Positions 46,156 to 55,901 of a DNA stretch of 64,000 nucleotides are shown here, piece after piece. The stretch lies in assembly GCA_037043235.1 (NCBI GenBank), contig JAWRVZ010000560.1, positions 35,001 to 99,000 on the forward strand. The letters run 5' to 3'. A program made the position numbers and the translations under genes. Numbering within the stretch: the first letter of the stretch is position 1; each line of letters starts with the position of its first letter. Below the pieces are notes generated by a model. It was not told where the DNA came from. It did no database searches and saw only the letters and a list, made by a program, of their open reading frames with translations. The DNA is from Rhodeus uyekii. Taxonomy: Eukaryota > Chordata > Actinopteri > Cypriniformes > Acheilognathidae.

Positions 46156-46918
46156 TGAAGGATACTATTCGGAAATCCATTGCCGCTTGTATATATATAT
46201 TCTTTCATTTTTCTTATTTGTACCTATATTATTTTCTTTGTCTTAATTTTCATATGTTTCTTTGTCTTATTTTTCATATGTTCTTCTCCCTTTCTTATTT
46301 GAATGATTTGTAAAGAGTGATTTATAATCAAGTTAGGGATTTTTATTAATTAAAACCTTTCTTTACTCTTCTGTGTTTTTCCATCGAGTAAGGATGAATA
46401 TTGTCAGCACTTCTCAACAGATAGAGAATGTTATCAGAATGTTTTGGTTTATAGTTGAAGCCTGAGCCGAGTTCAGCCTTGGAGAAGCTGTATGTGTGTG
46501 TGTTAATATGGTCAGTATTGGTGAGGTGATTAACTGGCACCAGAAAACTTGTTGTTCTCGACAAGCCACGTCACGAACCCGTCAACCACGTGATCAACGA
46601 AGATATGCTTCAGACTGTCTGCTCTTGTGTGGAAAATTACTAGTTTTGTTTTTCTTTCTTTCTTTCTTTCTTAACCAATCAGAATCATTTAAACGTCATC
46701 ATTGACGTAGTTAGCACCCTCTGTTAGAGTATAATTGCTGTAACAATGTTATTGTATTGGGGGCGGCCTACGAACTCCTTGTGAGACCTGAAGCTGGCTT
46801 CTGCTGATGAAACTGCAAACTAAACTTCACTAAAATTTCTTCTATTGACTGCACTTCTGACTCCTGGTCTTCATTCAACATATCTGGTCCTCGGGTCTTA
46901 ACTGTAAATTCCCCTACA
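46156..46918 (+). repeat. 3' LTR
   Basis: 763 bp, matching the 5' LTR apart from one base and an extra 15-bp block near 46857. Confidence 0.93.
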
Positions 46919-47257
46919 GTATGCACAAATACACAGTATTTCGGTGACTCCTATCTCGTCGCTAGAATCAGTGAACACGTCTAAAACTTTTCTTATCATA
47001 ACACAGGGTGGGTCATCGGTGTTAAGACAAATATTTATCAATTCGCTCCACGAATCCGATGCCACTCTTATTTTACACATTTGCTTCTTGAGATTTATCA
47101 CACGTTTGGATTCCCCAGTACAATCATTTTCTGGGTTACAAGAGATATCGATGATCTTGTGCATCAGTCCTGACAACTGTCTTCGGTAATGGTCTTTAAA
47201 CAGATAGTCTATGATGTTCTTTCGACTACATAAATCCCCATGCTTGCCGAGTCTTGG
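46919..47257 (-). pseudogene. Bcl-2-like provirus gene, 5' part, split by the LTR element
   Basis: Minus-strand frame open from just after the stop of the next gene (47258) to the target duplication at 46919. Helical, with SDSWSELINICLNTDD and KVLDVFTDSSDEIGVTEIL; together with the tail-anchored 3' part this has the size, helix pattern and C-terminal membrane anchor of Bcl-2/Mcl-1-like proteins, and a BH1-like region spans the insertion site. Adintoviruses are known to carry Bcl-2 homologues, which block apoptosis of the infected cell. No in-frame ATG is seen before MHKI. Homology rests on pattern only. Confidence 0.5.
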
Positions 47258-47644
47258 TCACACGCCGGGGGCGAAAAGACTACCTTGCCAGTGATCGACC
47301 GCGTCATAGACGATTTTCTTGCAAGATTGATCGAGAAGTCTGTCCCTGATTTCTTGTAGCTTTGCAGCTATGAATGGTTCGTCTCTTAATTCATACAGAA
47401 TAGCTCCGGTGGTTCCTTGGATCCTGTGAGGATGCGCCTTTAACCTGCAACGGCGTAGAGCGAGGGTTATAATGATACGAAGATCGGGCTTAAACAGTTT
47501 CTTGGTCAGTTCGTCAAAGTGTGAATCGAAAAAGTATGCGGGTGGTTCAAACAGACAGGAATGCTGCAGCTGACTCGGGTGATCAATAGCACAGCCCTCG
47601 CAGTCTTCTTTCAGTTTGGCGTCGATGAGGTGTTGCAGTAGCAC
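47258..47644 (-). CDS. Provirus protein of unknown function, Cys/His-rich start
   Basis: About 128 aa. Near the N-terminus a KEDCEGCAIDHPSQLQHSC segment could bind zinc (C-x2-C, H, H-x-C). Then an alpha-helical LFKPDLRIIITLALRRC and a basic HPHR. Ends exactly at the opening of the Bcl-2-like frame. It may be the 3' half of one gene with 47659-47901, since the two frames are 14 nt apart and out of register. No named family recognised. Confidence 0.55.
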   Translation of the reverse strand: MLLQHLIDAKLKEDCEGCAIDHPSQLQHSCLFEPPAYFFDSHFDELTKKLFKPDLRIIITLALRRCRLKAHPHRIQGTTGAILYELRDEPFIAAKLQEIRDRLLDQSCKKIVYDAVDHWQGSLFAPGV

Positions 47645-47658
47645 AACGATCGTGGCTT

Positions 47659-47901
47659 TTATAACTTTAAACCGGTGAAGCCGTCCGTTGCGTCGAAACC
47701 TTCGTTGGTAGATGGTCCGGCAGCAGCAGACAGATCAGATAGAAAGTTCAGATTACGATATCCGAGCTCGGTACAGAATTTATCCAACCATCCTTTCTCT
47801 GCCTTGGTATGTCCACGGTTTACTGCTGAAAAATGATCGGTAGCATCGTCATGAGTATCAGGACAATCGCATGTGATGTCTGAATCCTTGTATTGTGACA
47901 T
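47659..47901 (-). CDS. Provirus protein of unknown function, acidic, 80 aa
   Basis: Starts MSQYKDSDITCDCPDTHDD, followed by KGWLDKFCTELGYRNLNFL. It overlaps the end of the preceding frame (48290-47820). May be the N-terminal part of the Cys/His-rich protein at 47258-47644 after a frameshift. Not recognised. Confidence 0.45.
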   Translation of the reverse strand: MSQYKDSDITCDCPDTHDDATDHFSAVNRGHTKAEKGWLDKFCTELGYRNLNFLSDLSAAAGPSTNEGFDATDGFTGLKL

Positions 47902-48651
47902 GGTGTATAAATTGTGGTGTGGGAATGGTCTGACTTACTCCGGTTTATAATGTCTGTAGTGATGGGCGGGGATGGTAGATCCCACAGTCTGGTACGTGGT
48001 GACCTCTCTGGGTGGAACAGCTGCACTTTAATTTTGTTGTATCCGTCACGCATGTCGCACCACTTGAACATTTTGTTTATATTTGAAAGATGACTACTCA
48101 ACAGATCCAGATCGCACCACATGAACAAAAATTGCATCTTGTACAGATCATGATGCTCGTTAAGACGGATGGTTCCAGTGTGTTCGCCAAGCTTTGTACG
48201 GTCTTCGCAAACAAAGATGAAAGCGCAATCCTGGAGGTTCTTTTTACAGTGATCACCGACCACTCTGTACCAGACATTCGGGGGTTGCACCGTCCCACTC
48301 TGCGATGTACAATGGCTCGCTCCCGCGACCTTTCAGATCTTTCCAGACCTGATTGTAAAACAATGTCCAGTCTTTTTCATCCAACTCCAAGCTGGGGTCC
48401 GCTCCTGCTGTAAATTCACCCACACTGTCAGCGGTGTAGAGCGTGACGATGCGTGTTGTCTTATGAAATATGTAACCGAATACACGCTTACTCTTCAACA
48501 TAAATTCCTTGCTCAAACAATCTGTTTCCTCATGGAGAAATTTTGTCAAGCAGACATGACCTAGCGGTTTTCTCTGAGCCAAAGTCAACCTTTTCATCAT
48601 CTCCTTGTCCCAGTTTCTATCAGGAGTTTTAGGTGAGTTTAAACCAGCCAT
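47820..48651 (-). pseudogene. First gene of the right arm, unknown function, frameshifted
   Basis: The frame 48651-48253 starts MAGLNSPKTPDRNWDKEMMK and ends in EPLYIAEWDGATP; the sense continues in another frame from about 48290 (NVWYRVVGDHCKKNLQDCAF, then IRLNEHHDLYKMQFLFMWCD) down to 47820. Together about 270 aa with one frame change near 48280. It is the most promoter-proximal gene, with a TATA box about 50 bp upstream. Not recognised; an early regulatory role is only a guess from position. Confidence 0.5.
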
Positions 48652-48659
48652 TTCTATTT

Positions 48660-49050
48660 GACCGAGCTTCTCCTCTGCTTTTACAGAATGAACAGGAACT
48701 ATTTATACAACACAACATAGACTGCGGAATGGCAACAGATGGTCTACAGATGAGATCCCCAGTGTCAGAGGTCAAAAACCTTCTTGAGAAACACAAATAC
48801 CCATTCTCAAACTTCAGACATAAATCAACGATCAAATTAATCACGGTACATATCTCATGTCATACCGCAACATCTGCACCCATAAATATTCAAAGGTCAG
48901 AGGCCTTCATTGACCCCGGAGGATAACATAGGCCAAAGGTCATGTTGACGGGGGCTCACTACTTCCGGGGGGTGTGGGGGGAGGGGCACGATGTGGGGGT
49001 CTAGGTCAAAGGTCAAAGCAATTAATCATTTGGACACTCCAAACCCTATA
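48660..49050 (-). promoter_or_regulatory. Right-end promoter of the provirus with TATA box and AGGTCA sites
   Basis: On the minus strand TATAAATAG at 48707-48699 lies 48 bp before the first ATG. Upstream, on the + strand, AGGTCA or its core recurs: GAGGTCA near 48770, AAGGTCA near 48895, TGACC near 48911, AAGGTCATG near 48937, and AGGTCAAAGGTCA at 49003-49015. The last is a perfect DR1, the consensus for nuclear receptor dimers (RXR, PPAR, HNF4 types). A G-rich block (48968-48984) and the terminal sequence follow. Confidence 0.6.
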
Positions 49051-49055
49051 CTTAC

Positions 49056-50150
49056 TACTCGCAAGCTTTGAGAATATGCTGCGGGGTGTTCAGAACATCA
49101 CCCAGAGCTGCTCTGCAGGTGGAAATGAGTGAAATGCCCTTAGAGGAACGACACATGCAATTAAAAATGACTTATTGGGTATCTTTAAAAGCTCACAGCA
49201 GTAAACATCCAACAATGGTGATATTTGAAGATTGTTGGGAGCATGAGAGAGTAAATATAAAAAGCATTGGGTGGATAGCAGGAGAAATGGCACAGACAAT
49301 GAATTTAGCAAATAGGAAATACAGTGATGCAGTGCCTATAGCAGCAATCGCTCCATGGTTATTTAAAATGACTGTAATAGATTTATATTTAATAAAAGAA
49401 GAAAAATCCAATAGTGGTGTAATAAATGAAGTGAATCAGCATATGGAACGGATGTATCATGATAATGTACAGATTTACACAGATGGTTCTCAAGACCCAG
49501 AATCCAATAAGACAGGAGTAGCAATAGTAATACCACATCAAGAAGTAATTATTACAAAAAGAACACCAGACTATTTATCTGTGTTCACTACAGAATTGAT
49601 TGCTATTGTCATCGCTTTACAATGGCTGGAAGAGACTCAGATTAGGAAAGCAGTGTTATGCTCAGATTCAGTGGCAGCATTAAGTATTTAATCGGGTCAA
49701 TCAAATTGCAGACAGGATATTATTATAGAAATAATGCAACTGCAACTGCTGTATAGAATACATGAACACGACAGTGTTGTGTCATTTTTATGTGTCCCAG
49801 CGCATGTTGGAATAGATGGAAACAAAATGGCAGATAAACATGCTAAAAGATCATTGAATAAAAACATTATAGAAATTGATATAAAAATCAGTAAAGCAGA
49901 AGCAAAAGAAAGTGATAAAGCAAGCTGTTATTAAATCTTGGCAACAAAAATGGGATATGGAGAAGACAGGTAGACATCTATATAAAATCCAAAAGAAAGT
50001 AGGATTACAAATTATTGAGACTGGAAGTGACTTTAAAAGAAGAGAAGAAGTAATAATAACACGATTAAGATTAGGACACTCATCTTTAAATGGAAACCTG
50101 CATAAAATCAGGACGCAGCCTTCTGGGTTTTGTAGATGTTGTGGTTGTCA
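49056..50150 (+). mobile_element. I-type LINE, 3' part (RT end and RNase H)
   Basis: Encodes the end of RT/thumb (MRICCGVFRTSPRAALQVEM, MPLEERHMQL) and then an RNase H domain: QIYTDGSQDP, TELIAIVIALQWLEE, AVLCSDSVAAL, and after a stop (49689-49691) VVSFLCVPAHVGIDGNKMAD. An RNase H after RT is typical of the I and Nimbus groups. Same orientation as the ORF1 part at 24150-24815. Stops at 49689 and near 49932 make it dead. Confidence 0.82.
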
Positions 50151-50935
50151 CAGTCTTGTCTCGTCTCTCACATTCCGGGTCCTTCTGTGTCTTCTAGATT
50201 GTTCCACACCTGTCTCATTAATCACTGCCCAAGTCCCGTCAGCTGTGTGTAGTTAAATACCTCGTCTGCATAAATACCCTCCTGTGTCCCTTTGTGTTTG
50301 TCGGTAATTGTAGTGTTTACATGGAAGCTCGTGTGTGGATGTACTCTCCTTGTTCTCCCTGTATTTTGCACCATCGTGTGCTGCTTTTGGTTTGAGTTTA
50401 CTCTATGGGTTTGTGTTTTGGATGGTTTCCTCATGTTTGCGCACAAGTAGAAAACAGCTCTTCAAGCACTCTTCCAAAATAAAAATATCACATGCATACA
50501 CACACACACACACACACGCACACAAACAATCACAAACCCAGACCATATGGAAAAAAGCAAACAATTCATTCAAAAACTATTTTAAATCTTCTAAAACTCT
50601 TTTGTATAGTAACTCATTATAGTACGCACAAACCTCTTTCTTCTACACATTAAACCACACACGGATGTGAAAAATTGTGTAAAACTCTATTATATGTTGT
50701 GCTTGTTCATTGTTCAGTGTACATGTGTGTGTGCAAATACACTGTACAGTATATCTGCACAAGTTGAACAATTGATGTACTTTACAGTTACTTGTGAAGA
50801 TGAAGAATCACAATATTGGCTTGCTAGATTACAACTACTTTACAACCGAATTCGAGTATGTTAAACAGTTTGTATGTTATAGAAGTAAAAGGTGATGACT
50901 TATGTGTATTCAGCATGTGTGTGTGTTTATATATA
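50151..50935. other. Gene-free stretch with CA microsatellite
   Basis: Follows the LINE end. Only a CA repeat near 50496-50524 is evident. Confidence 0.5.
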
Positions 50936-51067
50936 GTGTGATGGGTGGAGCCAACGACAGACACAGTGGGAGTGGTGATAAGCTCCAGAGAGGCGTTTAT
51001 TAAACCAAAATAGTGTCCAAACATAAAATGAAAGTAAAATAAATTGTCCAAATAAACAGGGGACCTG

Positions 51068-52403
51068 GGGCATATTCTTCGTACGTCCAAGATCAGTTGA
51101 CACATCCGGGATGAGATAATCGCGCTAACTATGAGCTGGATTATTCGGTTCTTTAAACACACCTGTTGTTGACGATTAGTATAGCTGGATTGAGTTATCT
51201 GAGATCATTGCTCGTTCATGTGCTGCTTAAAAGGGATATGTATCGATAGTAGAAACACTGATCAGAAACATTTTGATTGGTCAGTGAGCATGCTGAAAGA
51301 GCGCACACAGTATTTCTCGGCGTGCACGTCGCTGAATTTCAATGTTTAATTAAAACACAAGGCAACACTTTAAAGCTGCAAAAGCCAGGAGAGAGGGCTG
51401 GCAAAAAGTTGCCGACAAATTAAATTTGTGAGTAGCCTAGTGATCGTGTGTGTAATTATATTGTCTTATATTAATTGTACTGTATTTCATAATCATATTT
51501 TATATTAGAGCCACCACAGAATCCACTAGAACTTGGGAACAAGTAAAAGTAAAATGCAAAAATATTCTGCAAAATAGTATCTTTACTACTTGCGCTGTGC
51601 TGCAAAAAAAAAGAGTCAATTAATGAAATAGAATTGCAAAAACTAATAAAGCAAAAAGTCAGACTTGAGATTGAATTGCTTCAAGATGAACTTCAAAGTT
51701 AATAAAATACACGAATAAACACACTGTACTATTGAGGACCTTACATGATTTATTTATTTCATTCCACAGGCAAGAGAAGATCAGCTGGATTTTTTAAAAT
51801 AAATAAAATAAACTGTAAACTAAACTGTGTGCAAAGTTCCCTTTTTTCAAAAATGACTGCTTGAGTGCTGGTAAATATGGTAAATGGCACAACAGACAGC
51901 ACTTTCACAATGTTCTCCGCATCTCCAACAGTGTAAAGGAACGTGCCGCTCGCAAAGTAGCGCAAGGCAATACACACAGTTTGAGCTGTAGTTAACACCC
52001 GACTACGACTAATTGTATCTAAATTAACTAGATACATTATACCCTCACGTGAAAAACGAAATATAATATATATATATTTATTTATTTTTATTTATTTTAT
52101 TTTTTTTTAAATATATTATAATTATATTAAATATATTATATTGCACCTTAAGCAACAGGTTTCTCTCGTAAAAACGGACAGGACATGTTGCGACAAACTT
52201 CCCATTTCACCTCCGCTTATAAAGCCGTGAACTAATCCTGCTAACTGGAAGTAAGCTGCTCCGAGCAGGTTCACTTCAGCAGACCTGTTACTATGACAAC
52301 CAGTCCCGGATGAGCGTCGAAGAACCGAACAATCCAAGATCATGCGAAATCGTCAACAATCTAATCCAGCTAAGTGAGTTAGCGAGGTACGAAGAATATG
52401 CCC
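51068..52403. mobile_element. PIF/Harbinger transposon remnant
   Basis: Ends GGGCATATTCTTCGTAC are perfectly inverted; 3-bp target duplication CTG (51065-51067, 52404-52406), as expected for PIF/Harbinger. The minus strand 52037-51759 encodes SRVLTTAQTVCIALRYFASG and FLYTVGDAENIVKV, the N-terminal part of a HARBI1-type transposase. The plus strand near 51510-51700 has pieces of a Myb/SANT-like second protein (RTWEQVKVKCKNI and a coiled-coil-like tail). Both are truncated. Confidence 0.85.
51759..52037 (-). pseudogene. HARBI1-type transposase fragment
   Basis: About 50 recognisable residues (TAQTVCIALRYFASGTFLYT, VGDAENIVKVLSV) and then decay. The DDE catalytic domain is gone. Confidence 0.75.
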
Positions 52404-52679
52404 CTGGTGTCCTCGTTGTGCACACGTTTGTGAAGGAGGGGAAGTGAGAAGGAGGATGGCTCCAGGAGAGGGGCGGGGGTCCGGCGACTCGTCCTCTCCT
52501 TACGCCAGAACTGCGGGGAAACAGCGGACCGGCATCCTGTTTATTTGGACACTTTATTTACTTTCATTTTGTGTTTGGACACTATTTTGTTTGAATAAAC
52601 GCCTTTCTGGGGCGTTTATTATTAATAATTTATTATTAAACCACTCCCACTGTGTCTGTCGTTGGCTCCACCCACCGCA

Positions 52680-54193
52680 ATATAGACACACACATGATGA
52701 ACAGAAATGCTTGAGGTGAAATTTTATATCACTGAGTGGGGCTTCAAAAACCTGTTTTAGTGTGTAAACATTTTTAAAACTGTAAGATTAAAGTATGATG
52801 TTAGAGTAAGATGTCTGTAATGTAATTTAAGTAAACTTGCGATTCAACGCTTTTGTGAAAGAGTAATTTTACATACTATATTTACAGTTGTTTTAATGTA
52901 CAATAGTCTGATTAACTCTCTAACATGTGGAATAAATGTCAGAGGTTTATAAGAAAACTTAAATAACTATACTAAGTTTACAATCTGAATATAAAACAAA
53001 ACAGTATAAAACATTTGCTGTCATTATGAAATAAGAGCTAAAAGTTACCTTTATTTCATAAACTGCATAAAATCTTAAATAGTTTTTGTTTTTGCAGTAT
53101 AAAACAAGGCAGCAAGTTCTGATCACAGAGTTGTCGACGTCTAACATGTTTTATTGTGGTTTTGTTTTTGACTCAGTTGAACATGAATTCATTTCAAGCA
53201 TAATTAACAAACACATGTCATCAGTCATCAGAAACCTCAACTGCATCACAGTGGGAGATGATAGGAGAGAAACTATGGGATGTCTGGACACTGATCATGC
53301 TAAAATGCAAACGGTAACGCACAGAACCAGATCCTAGAAACAGATCCCTCTTCTTTCCTCTTCTCTGCTCAGCATGATATAAGATAGACTGATCTCTATT
53401 CCTCCACTCTCTACCTTCAGTTTTTAGATCAAACACTGATTTTGATTCTGGAGTGTTAACAACGTAAAACTTGCTTGGGCTCCATAAATCACATCATAAT
53501 TATGGTCATGAATTATTATTTTCAGATATGGTGTATTATATAAATACTTAAGTTTAAAAGTACACTTTTGGTTTGAAATGTTTTGACTGGGCATAATATT
53601 CCTCATGTGAATAATATGTTGGTTAATTACTAAATACAGAAATTGTTATTAATAAAATGTGAATAATTCCATACATTTATCCTATAAGAATATATAATTT
53701 TTATTAAATTGTGAAGGTCTTCTGTGTGTTAGCGTGCGATGCGGGAGGATAAAGGAGGAGAGAAGGTTGAACTGAAACTTCTCTTTATTAGAACAAAATC
53801 AAACACTTTAAATATAAAACAAAAGGAGCACAGTTGTTCAAACCTCAGAGACCCATACCATGGGAACTGATCACACATTATTAACGACTAACCAAGACAA
53901 AAGAACAAATGAAGGCTCATCAACAAGAGAAGATTGGGAACAGGTGATGAGACTAACGAGGAGAGTGATTGATGACAGGTGAGGGAAATGACACAGGAAG
54001 CACACGGAAATAAAAAGAGAGAGTGAAGAGACACAACATGAATGTGACACTGTGAGGTTGATACATTGATGAAGTCCAGGTTAGTTAAATGTTTATTCTC
54101 ACGCAGCACACCAAGCTAAATTTATATTTGGAATTAATTGTTTATTGATTCAATTCAATGCAGTTTTAAATTTTTTTGGTTTCCCTTTCAATA
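52680..54193. other. AT-rich stretch, no confirmed gene
   Basis: Includes the possible exon at 53098-53312 and a unit near 53740-54060 that looks repeat-like (GGAGGATAAAGGAGGAGAGA to GAATGTGACAC). No protein homology. Confidence 0.45.
53098..53312 (+). other. Possible isolated exon
   Basis: Open segment bounded by TTTTTGCAG and ACG|GTAACG. It reads YKTRQQVLITELSTSNMFYC... without similarity I recognise. It could be an exon of a gene not otherwise visible, or chance. Confidence 0.2.
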
Positions 54194-54201
54194 GTGATAC
54201 C

Positions 54202-55219
54202 TAGTGATGGCAAAATGAATCCCCATGAAGCAGTGAAGCCCTGCAGGGAAATGCTTCACACACTCATAGGGGCTTCAAGATGATTCATTTGCTCGACTAC
54301 CCCATCTTGTGGGCAGAAAAATGTATAACATGCTTGGTGCTTGCAATAAAATAGTGGGATGTGAATCATGCTCTGAATACAAAAATATTATTTGAAGAGT
54401 TTTAACATGAATTGTTTTTTGTTACTTTGTTTTTGCTTATGCAACAAGTGAAAATGTTAAATAAGGAGGTAAAATAAAGAGTTTATTCATTTTTATTTAA
54501 AAACAATTTTTTCCACTATGGCTTTCAAAGTCTAAAAAAATATAATTTATTGAATTGAAAAGTATTGAAATGTGATAATAAAGTGCTCAGCCAAGTCAAC
54601 CTTCTCAGCTAAATTGAATTACATATGTAAGAGTTAAAAAAACAACTATACAGTGTAGTGTGGGGCTATGAATATAAATGGGATATATATCTCCTCGTTG
54701 CCATGCAAGACTCTAAAGTGCCTTAGCATAGTTGAGGTGTTATTATTATAACTTAGCTCCTTGGAACACATCAGATGCTTCAGCTACAAGTATTCAGAAA
54801 AGTTGTCACATTTTATTTTATTCATTAATGGAATCTATTACATAGTAATTGCAGGTGCCTTACATTCTTAGGTGAGAACAACTCAAAGTGCTCCCAAACA
54901 GGGGAAAATCTCCTCTTTCTTGTTGGTTCCATCGCAAAAAAAGAAGCTCGAATCGAATGCCAAAAACAGCGCAATAAAGGGACCCAAAAACACAAAAAGC
55001 GAGGGACAATACATAGTGTTTCACTGCCGCTTTTATTTCGAGCTGCACTCAAACCTAGCGAATCCTTTCCTGAAGCAGTCACGTGGTACACCCGCTACGC
55101 AGGGTTTCAAACGTCAGCACTTACGTCAGCAACACGCGCATCGACCCGCGGTTCATGAACCACTCATCTAGATTACTCGGCACACGCTTCAGGGATTCGA
55201 ACCGAGAAGCACATCACTA
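54202..55219 (-). mobile_element. Non-autonomous hAT, copy 2, 8-bp target duplication
   Basis: 1018 bp, flanked by GTGATACC (54194-54201 and 55220-55227). Nearly identical to 18484-19510; differences are mostly small indels and single bases. It retains the same BED-finger start (minus strand, about 54962-54860). Two copies with different 8-bp duplications show independent transposition. Confidence 0.93.
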
Positions 55220-55427
55220 GTGATACCTTTAAAAACTCACATACATTTAATATGTACATAATACATTACACAGAACTCTAAACCAATCACACTTGTATCG
55301 CAGCTCTTTGTTAAAATTATGATTAATGTAGTTGTGTGTAGTTCTTTAATTATTGTTGTGCATTTTCTCTCACAATTCTAATATCAGAGTAAATATCATG
55401 TTTGTCCTTCACAAATACACAAAATAA

Positions 55428-55694
55428 CAAACCAAGTGTGATAAGACAATAGACTAGAGATCCACACAAAATAAACCAGTTTTTCAGGTCTAGCAGTAGC
55501 TTTCAGATATAAATGCGTGAAGGATAAATGTACCCGAAGCCTCATGAAACCGTGTGCTCCCTAGTGACACCTGCTGTGCAAAGCAATGTATCGCACACAA
55601 ATCAATTCATCCTGAGCAACCAAATTGCCATCGTGTGGGCACACAATTTTTCTATTGCCTGTGTATTAAATAAAATACAGTAGAACTCTGACTT
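55428..55694 (+). repeat. 267-bp dispersed repeat, copy 1
   Basis: Nearly identical to 61226-61492 (about five substitutions). Contains GAAGCCTCATGAAACCGTGT, similar in style to hAT ends. It ends within CAGTAGAAC(T/C)C(T/C)GACTT, the start of the Tigger-like inverted repeat. Confidence 0.88.
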
Positions 55695-55901
55695 ATTTCA
55701 TTCAGATTGTGATCAGACATTTGTATGTTTGGTCAGTTGTTTCTCATACTAATGCAATATAAAACCTGAACAGCTTGTATTGTGAAGAGTGCTATAAAAA
55801 ACCAACTGGATCTCAGAGCAGTTTAGTTGAATTTGTTAGACGTGTGCATTGTTGCGATGCCTCTAGTGTTCTTTTTAAAACTGTTCTTTATGTATTTGCA
55901 G

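Larger units (their letters stand above)
39036..46918 (+). mobile_element. Young 7.9-kb LTR retroelement, almost without coding capacity
   Basis: Two LTRs (39036-39783, 46156-46918) starting TGAAGGATAC and ending CCCCTACA, with a 4-bp target duplication GTAT (39032-39035 and 46919-46922). A polypurine tract TAGGGGGGAC precedes the 3' LTR. The interior of 6.4 kb has only a LINE fragment and a short retroviral RT piece. TG...CA ends and a 4-bp duplication fit an endogenous retrovirus of gamma/epsilon type. It must have been mobilised in trans. Confidence 0.92.
24830..49050. mobile_element. Degenerate Maverick/Polinton (adintovirus-like) provirus with two nested retroelements
   Basis: About 24.2 kb, of which about 11 kb are later insertions (33728-36915, 39036-46918). 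Remaining genes form two convergent arms meeting at 31.7-31.86 kb: + arm with coiled-coil protein, polymerase B, ATPase and two small proteins; - arm with three unknown genes, Bcl-2-like gene, integrase, penton-like, basic, major capsid and protease. This set (protein-primed PolB, retrovirus-like integrase, FtsK/HerA-type ATPase, adenain-like protease, double-jelly-roll capsid) defines Polinton/Maverick elements, called adintoviruses when they carry virion genes. The right end shows AGTAAGTATAGGGTTTGG on the minus strand, a plausible terminus; no matching left terminus was found. Most genes are broken. Confidence 0.92.
50942..52674. repeat. Inverted repeat with 34-bp perfect arms enclosing a Harbinger element
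   Basis: TGGGTGGAGCCAACGACAGA... at 50942-50975 is perfectly inverted at 52641-52674; similarity continues inward for about 100 bp with indels. It is probably a non-autonomous DNA transposon or a pair of inverted LTR-like ends. Target duplication not resolved. Confidence 0.75.
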
